NCBI GenBank assembly: GCA_025060055.1
Contig: JANXCK010000089.1
Location: 1 to 5,984, forward strand
From: Fimbriimonadales bacterium
GTDB taxonomy: Bacteria > Armatimonadota > Fimbriimonadia > Fimbriimonadales > GBS-DC
Length of the DNA: 5,984 nt
Reading direction: 5' to 3'
This document shows positions 1 through 5,606 of this stretch, one piece after another. Numbering within the stretch: the stretch's first letter is position 1; every line of letters starts with the position of its first letter. A program made the translations under genes and the position numbers. The notes below the pieces were generated by a model, which worked only from the letters and a program-made list of their open reading frames with translations, was not told the origin of the DNA and ran no database searches.

Positions 1-582
1 ACTCTTGGGCATCCGACGCGCTTGGTCTGCTGAAGGCAGGTAGCGAAAGCGCACCAGCGCCACATCGCGCAGCGAAACGCGCAAAGGCACTTCCACTGTA
101 ATCTGGTTGCGGTCATATTCAGGCAGGAATCGCCCCTGCGCGACGATGCGAGACCGCCCATCCAGAACAAGCAGCGTGTCGTCTTTGGGAATAGCCGGGG
201 TACGGAACCACAACGCGCCAGAGTTGTGCGCGTAGACGATGAGATAGTCGTTCGTGTGGATACCAACCACATACACGGACTGGTCGAGTTTAGCAATCGC
301 GTCTCGGTTGAGTGCCTGAAGCGACAGGATGAGGCGCGTTCCGCCCGCATATTCTTCCACGCGACAATCCGCGAGCTGGAAAGGCGGTTTGATGACGGTT
401 TGCTCGCCCGTTTTGGGATGGGCAACTCGTATCTCAGAGGGATTATGCACGCGCTTTTCTACAGGCGGAGGGTTGAGTGCCCTCCAGACAATCCACCCGC
501 CGCCCAGCAGCAAGAGGATGCTGGCAACTATGAGCCAGCGTCCTGTTGAGTCCTGAATCTGGGCTGACCGGTTCGCGGACAT
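1..582 (-). CDS. Membrane-anchored protein of unknown function (3' end beyond window)
   Basis: Read on the minus strand, an ATG at 582-580 opens a frame of 194 codons that stays open to the window edge, so the C-terminus is missing. The start is supported by AGGTGAG (592-586) a few bases upstream. Residues 1-15 are polar, 16-33 form one hydrophobic membrane segment (WLIVASILLLLGGGWIVW), and a proline-rich linker (NPPP, 37-40) follows. Residues 41-194 alternate hydrophobic and polar residues, which suggests a beta-rich domain (for example 102-117 and 133-149). I recognise no family. The likely topology is a single N-terminal anchor with the body outside the cytoplasm. The gene is transcribed divergently from the HAF-repeat gene. 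A plus-strand frame over 226-549 lies inside it and is a shadow. The coding call is fairly secure from the clean open frame, the ribosome binding site and a protein-like composition; the function is unknown. Confidence 0.8.
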   Translation of the reverse strand, partial: MSANRSAQIQDSTGRWLIVASILLLLGGGWIVWRALNPPPVEKRVHNPSEIRVAHPKTGEQTVIKPPFQLADCRVEEYAGGTRLILSLQALNRDAIAKLDQSVYVVGIHTNDYLIVYAHNSGALWFRTPAIPKDDTLLVLDGRSRIVAQGRFLPEYDRNQITVEVPLRVSLRDVALVRFRYLPSADQARRMPKS

Positions 583-585
583 AGT

Positions 586-592
586 CTCACCT
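586..592 (-). promoter_or_regulatory. Shine-Dalgarno site of the membrane-anchored protein
   Basis: On the minus strand AGGTGAG ends three bases before the ATG at 582-580. It matches the 16S anti-Shine-Dalgarno complement and fixes the start of a gene whose other end is not in the window. Confidence 0.6.
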
Positions 593-756
593 ACTTCGCA
601 GAGGCCTCAGAGTGGGCTTCAGATAGCCGCAACGCCCAATCTCTGCCTACCAAGGGGTTCTATTAGGATTAGGGGATTCCTGCCGTTAGGTCGCAGCGTT
701 TTGGGTTAGAGACAGGTTTGGGAACCTTTGTCGCCTCACACCTGTCCAAACTACCA

Positions 757-772
757 GAGGTGCGAACACCTC
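757..772 (+). promoter_or_regulatory. Hairpin just upstream of the HAF-gene ribosome binding site
   Basis: GAGGTG (757-762), loop CGAA (763-766) and CACCTC (767-772) form a perfect six-pair stem. The right arm contains ACCTC (768-772), which could instead pair with GAGGT at 782-786 inside the ribosome binding site. The leader could therefore have two exclusive states, one exposing and one hiding the site. The pairing is visible in the sequence; a regulatory role is inference. Confidence 0.4.
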
Positions 773-778
773 AGAACG

Positions 779-785
779 AAGGAGG
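779..785 (+). promoter_or_regulatory. Shine-Dalgarno site that sets the HAF-gene start
   Basis: AAGGAGG lies seven bases before the ATG at 793. This strong site favours 793 over an in-frame TTG at 718, which would add 25 residues ahead of an otherwise normal signal peptide. Confidence 0.8.
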
Positions 786-792
786 TTCAACT

Positions 793-2010
793 ATGGGTAC
801 TTTACGGTGGTCTAACCAATTTCGTGTTCGAAGCGGTGTCGCTCCGTTGCTCGTCTCTGGTCTTGTCGTGCTAACAGCGTTACCTGCGTTCTCCCAGTCC
901 ATCCGATGGTTCCCCGAAATCAATCCCACCAGCAACGATTCGGGCAGTCTGGCGTGGGACGTTTCGGCGGACGGTCAGGTGATTGTGGGCAGTATCCGCG
1001 TCAGCGACGGTTTTCGCCCCTTCCGCTGGACACGCGACGGCGGGTACCAACTCCTTGCGGACATCTCAGGCGGTGCGTTCAGCATCTCCGCTGATGGACG
1101 CGTGGTGGTGGGCTTCGTCGGCTCGCCCAACCGTGCCTTCCGCTGGACAGAAACCGAAGGGCTACAACTGCTCCCCACGCTCGGCAACGGCACGCACTCG
1201 GCACGCGGTGTCTCGGCGGACGGCAGCGTGATTGTCGGGGTCGGCGTCTTGCCAGGTGGTGGCATCACCGCTGTGCGCTGGACTGCTGCGGGGATTGAGT
1301 CGATTGCTCCAGGCGGTCAGGCGTGGGGCGTCTCGGCGGACGGCACGGTAGTGGCAGGCGGTGGCTTTGTGGGCGGCGGACTGTTCACCGCGTTCCGCTG
1401 GACAGAGACGGGCGGGCTGCAGACTCTTTCGGGAGTTGCAACCGCTTTTGCGTGGGACGTCTCGGCAGACGGCTCCACAGTGGTGGGGTTCTACCAAACC
1501 GCTGGCGGCTCCCGTGCGTTTCGGTGGCGTCCCGACAGCGGCGCGTTCCAAGACTTGGGCACGCTGGGCGGACGCAGCAGCATCGCCTTCGGAACCAACA
1601 ACGACGGCTCGGCAGTGCTGGGGCTGAGTGAAAAAGCAGGTGGCGGTGCGCGTGCGTTCATCTGGACGGAAGCCGAAGGGATGCGCGACCTCAACGAAGT
1701 GTTCCCTGAAGCCGTGAGCGACGGCTCAGTGCTCATCAGCGTGCGCGCCGTGTCGCTGGACGGGCGCTACATCGTAGGCTGGGGCGATCGTCCGAACGGG
1801 CGTCGTGAGGCATTCGTGCTGGACACGTGGCGCTCTGGAGCAGCGCGTCCTGGCAACTGCGTGGACGACGACGACCTGCTGGCAGTGCTGTTCGCGTTCG
1901 GCACGCGCGGTACGGGCTACACACGCCACGAGGACATCAACAAGGACGGGATCGTGGATGATCGGGACTTGTTGATTGTGTTGTCCAACTTCAGGCGTGG
2001 GTGTCAGTGA
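793..2010 (+). CDS. Secreted HAF-repeat protein with C-terminal dockerin-like module
   Basis: This is a 405-residue exported protein. Residues 1-36 form a signal peptide: basic start, hydrophobic core 16-30, and a likely cut near PAFS/QS at 34-36. The body is a tandem array of HAF-type extracellular repeats of about 40 residues. SADG-like motifs fall at 58, 99, 141, 181, 224, 269 (NNDG) and 321 (SLDG), alternating with FRWT-like motifs at 77, 116, 161, 201, 243 and 290. Seven such units would suit one seven-bladed beta-propeller, which is my inference. Residues about 351-405 resemble a type I dockerin with two EF-hand-like halves. The second keeps ligands D381, N383, D385 and D392. The first has lost the usual acidic ligands at loop positions 1, 3 and 5. 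C356 and C404 could form a disulfide. The next gene encodes a similarly built protein, so the two may work together at the cell surface. The partner or substrate is unknown. Confidence 0.93.
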   Translation: MGTLRWSNQFRVRSGVAPLLVSGLVVLTALPAFSQSIRWFPEINPTSNDSGSLAWDVSADGQVIVGSIRVSDGFRPFRWTRDGGYQLLADISGGAFSISADGRVVVGFVGSPNRAFRWTETEGLQLLPTLGNGTHSARGVSADGSVIVGVGVLPGGGITAVRWTAAGIESIAPGGQAWGVSADGTVVAGGGFVGGGLFTAFRWTETGGLQTLSGVATAFAWDVSADGSTVVGFYQTAGGSRAFRWRPDSGAFQDLGTLGGRSSIAFGTNNDGSAVLGLSEKAGGGARAFIWTEAEGMRDLNEVFPEAVSDGSVLISVRAVSLDGRYIVGWGDRPNGRREAFVLDTWRSGAARPGNCVDDDDLLAVLFAFGTRGTGYTRHEDINKDGIVDDRDLLIVLSNFRRGCQ

Positions 2011-2024
2011 GGCTCTTGTGTTTT

Positions 2025-2047
2025 GCTCCTCTCTAACAGGGGGGAGC
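2025..2047. repeat. Hairpin downstream of the HAF-repeat gene
   Basis: GCTCCTCTC (2025-2033) pairs with the G-rich arm 2039-2047 in nine pairs, two of them G-T, around the loop TAACA. It starts 15 bases after the stop codon. No T run follows, so it is not a standard intrinsic terminator, though it could protect the mRNA 3' end. Confidence 0.45.
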
Positions 2048-2096
2048 TGCGTGGGGTGATTTGACTTTGGGCAGGCTCCCAGCCTGCCCACGCAGC
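2046..2096. repeat. Nested inverted repeat between the two propeller genes
   Basis: The inner hairpin is TGGGCAGGCT (2068-2077), loop CCC and AGCCTGCCCA (2081-2090), ten perfect pairs. The outer arms GCTGCGTGGG (2046-2055) and CCCACGCAGC (2087-2096) are also perfect complements and share bases 2087-2090 with the inner stem. With the inner hairpin trimmed to nine pairs, seven outer pairs (2046-2052 with 2090-2096) can form at the same time. There is no T run. It could be a mobile-repeat remnant or a processing or termination signal between the genes. Confidence 0.6.
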
Positions 2097-2128
2097 AAGG
2101 CAAACCATTCTTGCACAGGAGAGTTCTA

Positions 2129-4183
2129 ATGCATGGAGTTAGGTTGTTCGGTTTAGGAAAGTGCGTGTCGGGGTATCGCGTTTTTGTGGCAGTCTCTGTA
2201 GTCGCGTGTTGTGCGGCGCTGCAGCTGAGCGCACCTGCTCAAAGTCGCCCCGATGTCGTTTGGCTAATAGGCGGCACTCTGCATGAGGATGTAGGCGCAG
2301 TTGCGTTCCTGCCTGACGGGGAACACTTCGTCAGCACAGGGCGACCTTCCAAGCTCTGGCGAATCAGTGGGAATCGCTTTGTGTTAGTGCGCACTTTGCA
2401 TCCGAATCGGATTAGCGTCTCGCATAATGGTCTGTACTGGGCAGTGGAGGAGCATATTTCGCCTTCGGAGAACTATGTAGTGGTGCGGCGCACGCTGGAC
2501 GGCGCGCTCATCCGCCGTATTCGAATGCCATACACGAACCTGGATCCCTACAATCGCGCCTTGAGGCTGGCTGTCTCCTCTGACGGACAGTATGTGGCTG
2601 CTACGTACTTGAGCCGAACCTATCTGTGGCGTTGTACCGATGGCACACAGGTGTACGCCCTGGAACAGGCGGGTCCGCACGATGCGCCGTACAGCGCAGT
2701 TAGCTTCTCCCGTGACGATCAGTATCTGCTTGTGGCTGGAATCGGCGTGCGGCGCGTACGATTAGCAGACGGGCAGGAGCAGATAGTTAGCTCCGTCACT
2801 TATAGGTCTGTCACAGGCGTGGTTGCTTCACACGATAACGAATACATTGCGCTCGTCGCAAACCACTCGCTCAACTATGGCAGTGGGCAATCGGCAACAG
2901 TTTATGTGCTGCGCACCCGGGACGGCGCTCAGCTGTTTAGTCAAAACACTCCGATTGGAGTGTTTTCATCCCCCGTTTTCTCGCCCGATGGGCAGCTGCT
3001 CGTGATTCCTGGGTGGAACGGGATATTAGCGTTAGGCGTTCCCAGAGGCGAGTGGCGTTTCATCATTCCGCGAACCTCTGCGCACGCTGTGGCGTTTGTT
3101 CCCAACGCTGACCGACTTGTGTCGTATGGGTACGAGATTACGCTGTGGCAAGTCGGGCGAACCAACTGGACGCGCTTGGCGGACTACTATCGAGCGTTGT
3201 TCAGCGCGAGCTTTTCTCCTGATGAGCGACTGATTGCGACCAACTCAGTTTGGGTTCTTAGAACCTCGGACGGCTCGGAGGTTGTCTCTTTGCCGCAAGC
3301 AGGACGACCAGCCTTCTCTCCCGATGGCACTTACCTTGCGGCAACGTCGTCCTCTGGGGTTCGCATCTGGCGCACCGCAGACTGGCAACTTGAGCGTACC
3401 CTTCCTGGGTGGTTGCGTGTCGGCTTTTCCCCAGACGGTCAAGCGCTGGCGTTGGAGACACACGATGGGACTGTGTTCTACCGTACTTCCGACTGGACAG
3501 CGTATTTTAGCTTGCCTTCTGTGAATATCTGTTTCGTTGGCGATGGACGGCAGTTTGTGGAACACGACAATGCTGCAAATGTGTTGCGTGTGCGTCGCAC
3601 TGCCGACGGCGAGCTCGTGCGTACAGTCCGCCTGCCCGCTACGTGGCAGCGATCAGTCCAGCTGCTCCAGAGTTCGCCCAACGGTCAGTATGTGATGTTC
3701 AGGAACGTTCTTGCTACCCGTTGGGTCTTGTATCTCCTGCGTCTGTCGGATGGGGCGACAGCCTTTATTCAGACTGGACGCGAAAGTAGCCCCGAAGCGA
3801 CATTCACTCCTGACGGGCGCTACATCGTGTCGGTCGATCGATCGTCTCTGTGCTTTTGGCGCATGAGCGACCTGCGACTGGCGCTGGAGTACACGGAAGA
3901 GATTGTGGGGCGTCCGAATGCGATTGTTTTTTCGCCTTCGGGCAGACTATTCGCCTACGCGCGAGAGGATGGCACACTGATACTGTTGCGCAATCCGTTT
4001 TACAGGGCGTTGCCTGGCGATGTGAACCGAGACAGCTGTGTCAACGAGGTCGACCTAATCGCCGTGCTACAGGCGTTCGGCACTGCAGGCGCAGCGTTGC
4101 CCGAAGACACGAATGACGACGGACGAGTGGACGATAGAGACCTCCTCGCGGTGCTGTTCGCTTTCGGCGAGGGATGCTCGTAA
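2129..4183 (+). CDS. Secreted double beta-propeller (WD40-like) protein with C-terminal dockerin-like module
   Basis: This is a 684-residue protein. The ATG at 2129 has AGGAG at 2117-2121; an in-frame TTG at 2111 would start ahead of that site and is unlikely. Residues 1-37 are a signal peptide with APA/QS at 35-39. VVAC at 24-27 is a weak lipobox alternative. The body carries WD40-like blade motifs of the form FSPDGxxLA beginning near residues 57, 95, 148, 190, 230, 281, 320, 359, 393, 430, 466, 512, 556 and 598. Many are followed by a (W/Y)R(T/M)(A/S)D turn, for example at 414, 451 and 577. Fourteen blades suggest two seven-bladed propellers, joined somewhere near 340-355. Residues 628-683 are a dockerin-like pair of EF-hand loops with ligands D631, N633, D635, D642 and D660, N662, D664, D671. 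C637 and C683 may form a disulfide. No enzymatic residues are recognisable, so a binding or scaffolding role outside the cytoplasm is more likely. The ligand is unknown. Confidence 0.93.
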   Translation: MHGVRLFGLGKCVSGYRVFVAVSVVACCAALQLSAPAQSRPDVVWLIGGTLHEDVGAVAFLPDGEHFVSTGRPSKLWRISGNRFVLVRTLHPNRISVSHNGLYWAVEEHISPSENYVVVRRTLDGALIRRIRMPYTNLDPYNRALRLAVSSDGQYVAATYLSRTYLWRCTDGTQVYALEQAGPHDAPYSAVSFSRDDQYLLVAGIGVRRVRLADGQEQIVSSVTYRSVTGVVASHDNEYIALVANHSLNYGSGQSATVYVLRTRDGAQLFSQNTPIGVFSSPVFSPDGQLLVIPGWNGILALGVPRGEWRFIIPRTSAHAVAFVPNADRLVSYGYEITLWQVGRTNWTRLADYYRALFSASFSPDERLIATNSVWVLRTSDGSEVVSLPQAGRPAFSPDGTYLAATSSSGVRIWRTADWQLERTLPGWLRVGFSPDGQALALETHDGTVFYRTSDWTAYFSLPSVNICFVGDGRQFVEHDNAANVLRVRRTADGELVRTVRLPATWQRSVQLLQSSPNGQYVMFRNVLATRWVLYLLRLSDGATAFIQTGRESSPEATFTPDGRYIVSVDRSSLCFWRMSDLRLALEYTEEIVGRPNAIVFSPSGRLFAYAREDGTLILLRNPFYRALPGDVNRDSCVNEVDLIAVLQAFGTAGAALPEDTNDDGRVDDRDLLAVLFAFGEGCS

Positions 4184-4248
4184 GTCCCTCAGTGTGAAGT
4201 TGTCCTGAAAGACTGTTCAATACCAATCGGCGTTTAAAGGAGCGCAGT

Positions 4249-4269
4249 CGTCGGGGACGCCGACGCTAC
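4249..4269 (-). repeat. REP-like hairpin A (GTAG foot)
   Basis: The arms CGTCGG (4249-4254) and CCGACG (4260-4265) are followed by CTAC (4266-4269). On the minus strand this reads GTAG then hairpin, the layout of REP elements. It belongs to the same sequence family as hairpin D and the array at 5607-5732. Confidence 0.7.
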
Positions 4270-4270
4270 G

Positions 4271-4296
4271 GTAGGGGCGCGCCCCCGTGCGCGCCC
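4271..4296 (+). repeat. REP-like hairpin B (GTAG foot)
   Basis: GTAG (4271-4274) is followed directly by GGGCGCGC (4275-4282), a six-base loop and GCGCGCCC (4289-4296). The stem is a perfect eight pairs and unrelated to hairpin A, with the same foot. One base separates the CTAC of hairpin A from this GTAG. Confidence 0.7.
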
Positions 4297-4320
4297 AATT
4301 TCGGGGCAACACCTTTCACA

Positions 4321-4346
4321 GGGCAGACACAGGGGTCTGCCCCTAC
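4321..4346 (-). repeat. REP-like hairpin C (GTAG foot)
   Basis: GGGCAGAC (4321-4328), a six-base loop and GTCTGCCC (4335-4342) form eight perfect pairs, ending CCTAC. On the minus strand it reads GTAG then hairpin. With hairpin B it makes a 76-base element bounded by the inverted ends GTAGGGGC (4271-4278) and GCCCCTAC (4339-4346), although the two stems differ. Confidence 0.7.
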
Positions 4347-4349
4347 ACT

Positions 4350-4372
4350 CGTCGGCGGGACGCCGACGCTAC
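4350..4372 (-). repeat. REP-like hairpin D (GTAG foot)
   Basis: CGTCGGCG (4350-4357), loop GGA and CGCCGACG (4361-4368) form eight perfect pairs followed by CTAC. It is a close relative of hairpin A in the same orientation, so A and D flank the B-C element as direct repeats. Confidence 0.7.
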
Positions 4373-4383
4373 TTGGTCAGGTT

Positions 4384-4758
4384 CTACTCCGCGCTATCTG
4401 CCGTGCGAAACAGAGGATCCAGCACCTCCGAATACTGGTGTTCAATCGCCGCAAAGGTGAGATCAAGCGCAAGCGTCCACAGTAGCATCACTGCTTTCTC
4501 AGCAGGCAGGTCTAACACATCGACGAAAAACTCCTTCATGACCTCTTCATAGGTACGCGCGCTCTCGACGGGCATTTCGTAGCGTTCGCTGTAGCGGCGT
4601 TGATTGTCCCACGCCTCCTGTTGGAGCCTGTCCAGGAACTCGCGTACATTAGCAGGCGTGGCGTTTTGCAGATTGGGTCCGAACTCCGCTTCCACTCGTT
4701 GCTTAAACTCAGTCAATCGCACAGGCACACCTCGCACATGATTGTACCTCATCTGCAT
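4384..4758 (-). CDS. Small protein of unknown function
   Basis: A 124-residue frame starts from the ATG at 4758-4756. AAGGT lies four bases upstream, making this the best-supported start. Other in-frame options are GTG 4770, ATG 4752 and GTG 4737. I recognise no family. The protein is charged and predicted mostly helical: residues 14-28 and 36-59 are amphipathic, and 85-106 are hydrophobic with two tryptophan-free flanks rich in A, L and E. There are no cysteines, no signal peptide and no metal motif. It overlaps the end of the upstream methyltransferase by 50 bases in a different frame, so the two are probably co-transcribed with coupled translation. The overlap is longer than usual and may reflect a lengthened methyltransferase rather than an ancient arrangement. 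Protein-like composition and codon use support a real gene, but this is the least secure CDS in the window. Confidence 0.65.
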   Translation of the reverse strand: MQMRYNHVRGVPVRLTEFKQRVEAEFGPNLQNATPANVREFLDRLQQEAWDNQRRYSERYEMPVESARTYEEVMKEFFVDVLDLPAEKAVMLLWTLALDLTFAAIEHQYSEVLDPLFRTADSAE

Positions 4759-5560
4759 TTGTACCTTCACGAGAGGGCGAGCAAACCTTCGCCTCGCCTA
4801 CACTGTCAGAAAGAGCAACGGGGGGCGAGAGCGGCGCGGGTTTCTGACAGACCGCCACTAAGCTCACGCCGAACGGCAAGTTCAGGCGCGTCATCAGACG
4901 GCTTTCCCAATCCTGCAGGCGCACAAGGGCGTCGTTGAGCCAGCGCGGCACGGGCACGACCGTCGCCGCAGGCGCACCGGGACGCAGCCAATCCAGCCAC
5001 CGCGCCAGCGCAATCAGGGGAAGCAGGAAGGTGAGCGAGTAGGAGAGTTTGCGCACCTGAAAGCCCGCCTCAGAGAGGCGCGTCCGCAGCGCGCGCGCCG
5101 TGTAGCGGCGGTAGTGTGCCAGTGCAAGGTCGTGCTTGCTCCAAAGCCAGCGATAAGCAGGCGCACTGAGAATCAGGTAGCCGCCCGGCTGCAGCACGCG
5201 ATACAGCTCGCGCAGCGCGGGACGCTCATCGGGCAGATGCTCCAGCACATCGAGCGCGAAGGTGACCTGAAACGCCTCGCTAACAAATGGCAACGCCTCC
5301 AGCCGCGCTTGGACGACTGTCAGTGCACCGCGCTGGCGCGTGAGACGCAGCGCCGCAGGCTCGATATCGACTCCGACGGCGCATCCCAGCTGGCTCAGTT
5401 CGTGCAGCAGCGCACCTGTGCCACACCCCGCGTCCAGTAGCCTGCCCGTGAGCGACGGGACATACGCCTGCATCAGTGCGCGTGCGAGGCGACGCCGCGC
5501 CACGAACCACCAATAGTCGCCCTCGCGCTGATACATGCGCAGGTACTCTTGGAGATGCAT
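4709..5560 (-). CDS. Class I SAM-dependent methyltransferase
   Basis: The 283-residue protein has a Rossmann-type methyltransferase core. The N-terminal YWWFVARR (16-23) is typical of a family whose members often begin close to this motif. Motif I is DAGCGTG (43-49), the SAM-binding loop. D65 in VGVDIEP should bind the SAM ribose. LDVLEHL (103-109) is the post-motif helix region and LQPGG (123-127) is the loop seen in Methyltransf_11/23-type domains. SAPAYRWLWSKHD (132-144) and HYRRYT (149-154) are family-typical. Residues 174-192 are hydrophobic and may touch the membrane. The core ends near VAVCQKP (235-241). The remaining 42 residues look unrelated, and bases 4776-4801 within them form a REP-like hairpin. 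The substrate cannot be told; relatives often act on surface-glycan or lipid intermediates. The ATG at 5560-5558 has only a distant AGGA; a start at residue 9 is possible but cuts the family-typical N-terminus close. Confidence 0.87.
   Translation of the reverse strand: MHLQEYLRMYQREGDYWWFVARRRLARALMQAYVPSLTGRLLDAGCGTGALLHELSQLGCAVGVDIEPAALRLTRQRGALTVVQARLEALPFVSEAFQVTFALDVLEHLPDERPALRELYRVLQPGGYLILSAPAYRWLWSKHDLALAHYRRYTARALRTRLSEAGFQVRKLSYSLTFLLPLIALARWLDWLRPGAPAATVVPVPRWLNDALVRLQDWESRLMTRLNLPFGVSLVAVCQKPAPLSPPVALSDSVGEAKVCSPSREGTNADEVQSCARCACAID
4776..4801 (-). repeat. REP-like hairpin inside the methyltransferase 3' end
   Basis: GGCGAG (4776-4781) and CTCGCC (4793-4798) are complementary arms around an 11-base loop, and CTAC occupies 4798-4801. 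On the minus strand this is GTAG at the foot of a hairpin, as in the intergenic repeats. The alternative pairing GGCGA (4776-4780) with TCGCC (4789-4793) is also possible. The stem is shorter than in the intergenic copies. Confidence 0.4.
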
Positions 5561-5577
5561 TGCGACTTAGTTCATCC

Positions 5578-5603
5578 TGTGGCACGGGCAGTCCTGTCCG
5601 TGC
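5578..5603 (+). repeat. Left flanking hairpin of composite repeat
   Basis: The 26-base element starts TGTGGC and folds as 5582-5590 with 5595-5603, nine pairs including one G-T. It aligns over its full length with the inverse of 5734-5759 at 20 of 26 positions, with paired changes in the stem. Confidence 0.65.
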
Positions 5604-5606
5604 TTT

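Larger units (their letters stand above)
583..792. other. Divergent intergenic region with possible structured leader
   Basis: This 210-base gap separates two divergent genes and should hold promoters for both, but I see no convincing -35/-10 pair on either strand. The right part (711-786) has several short complementary segments. AGGTT 714-718 can pair with AACCT 723-727, GACAGG 711-716 with CCTGTC 741-746, and GTTTGG 716-721 with CCAAAC 746-751. These pairings compete with one another. A separate perfect hairpin lies at 757-772. Confidence 0.45.
4184..4383. other. Intergenic gap between convergent genes, filled by hairpin repeats
   Basis: This 200-base gap lies between the stop codons of the convergent double-propeller gene and the small minus-strand ORF. 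Bases 4184-4248 show nothing recognisable. Bases 4249-4372 hold four short hairpins with CTAC or GTAG feet, listed separately. No hairpin with a T run is visible for either gene. Confidence 0.7.

Noticed and set aside
226..549. Plus-strand frame of 107 codons
   Set aside because: It lies inside the minus-strand membrane-protein gene, which has a ribosome binding site, a membrane segment and an open frame to the edge. The plus frame has no protein-like pattern.
718..792. TTG-started 25-residue extension of the HAF-repeat protein
   Set aside because: The strong Shine-Dalgarno site at 779-785 precedes the ATG at 793, and the protein from 793 begins with a normal signal peptide.
2111..2128. TTG-started six-residue extension of the double-propeller protein
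   Set aside because: AGGAG at 2117-2121 lies inside it and is placed correctly for the ATG at 2129.
2198..2209. Lipoprotein signal (VVAC, residues 24-27) in the double-propeller protein
   Set aside because: The motif is weak, is followed by a second cysteine, and a better signal peptidase I site (APA/QS) lies just downstream.
1840..4183. Cellulosome components
   Set aside because: The C-terminal modules resemble dockerins, but there is no cohesin, glycoside hydrolase or carbohydrate-binding module in the window.
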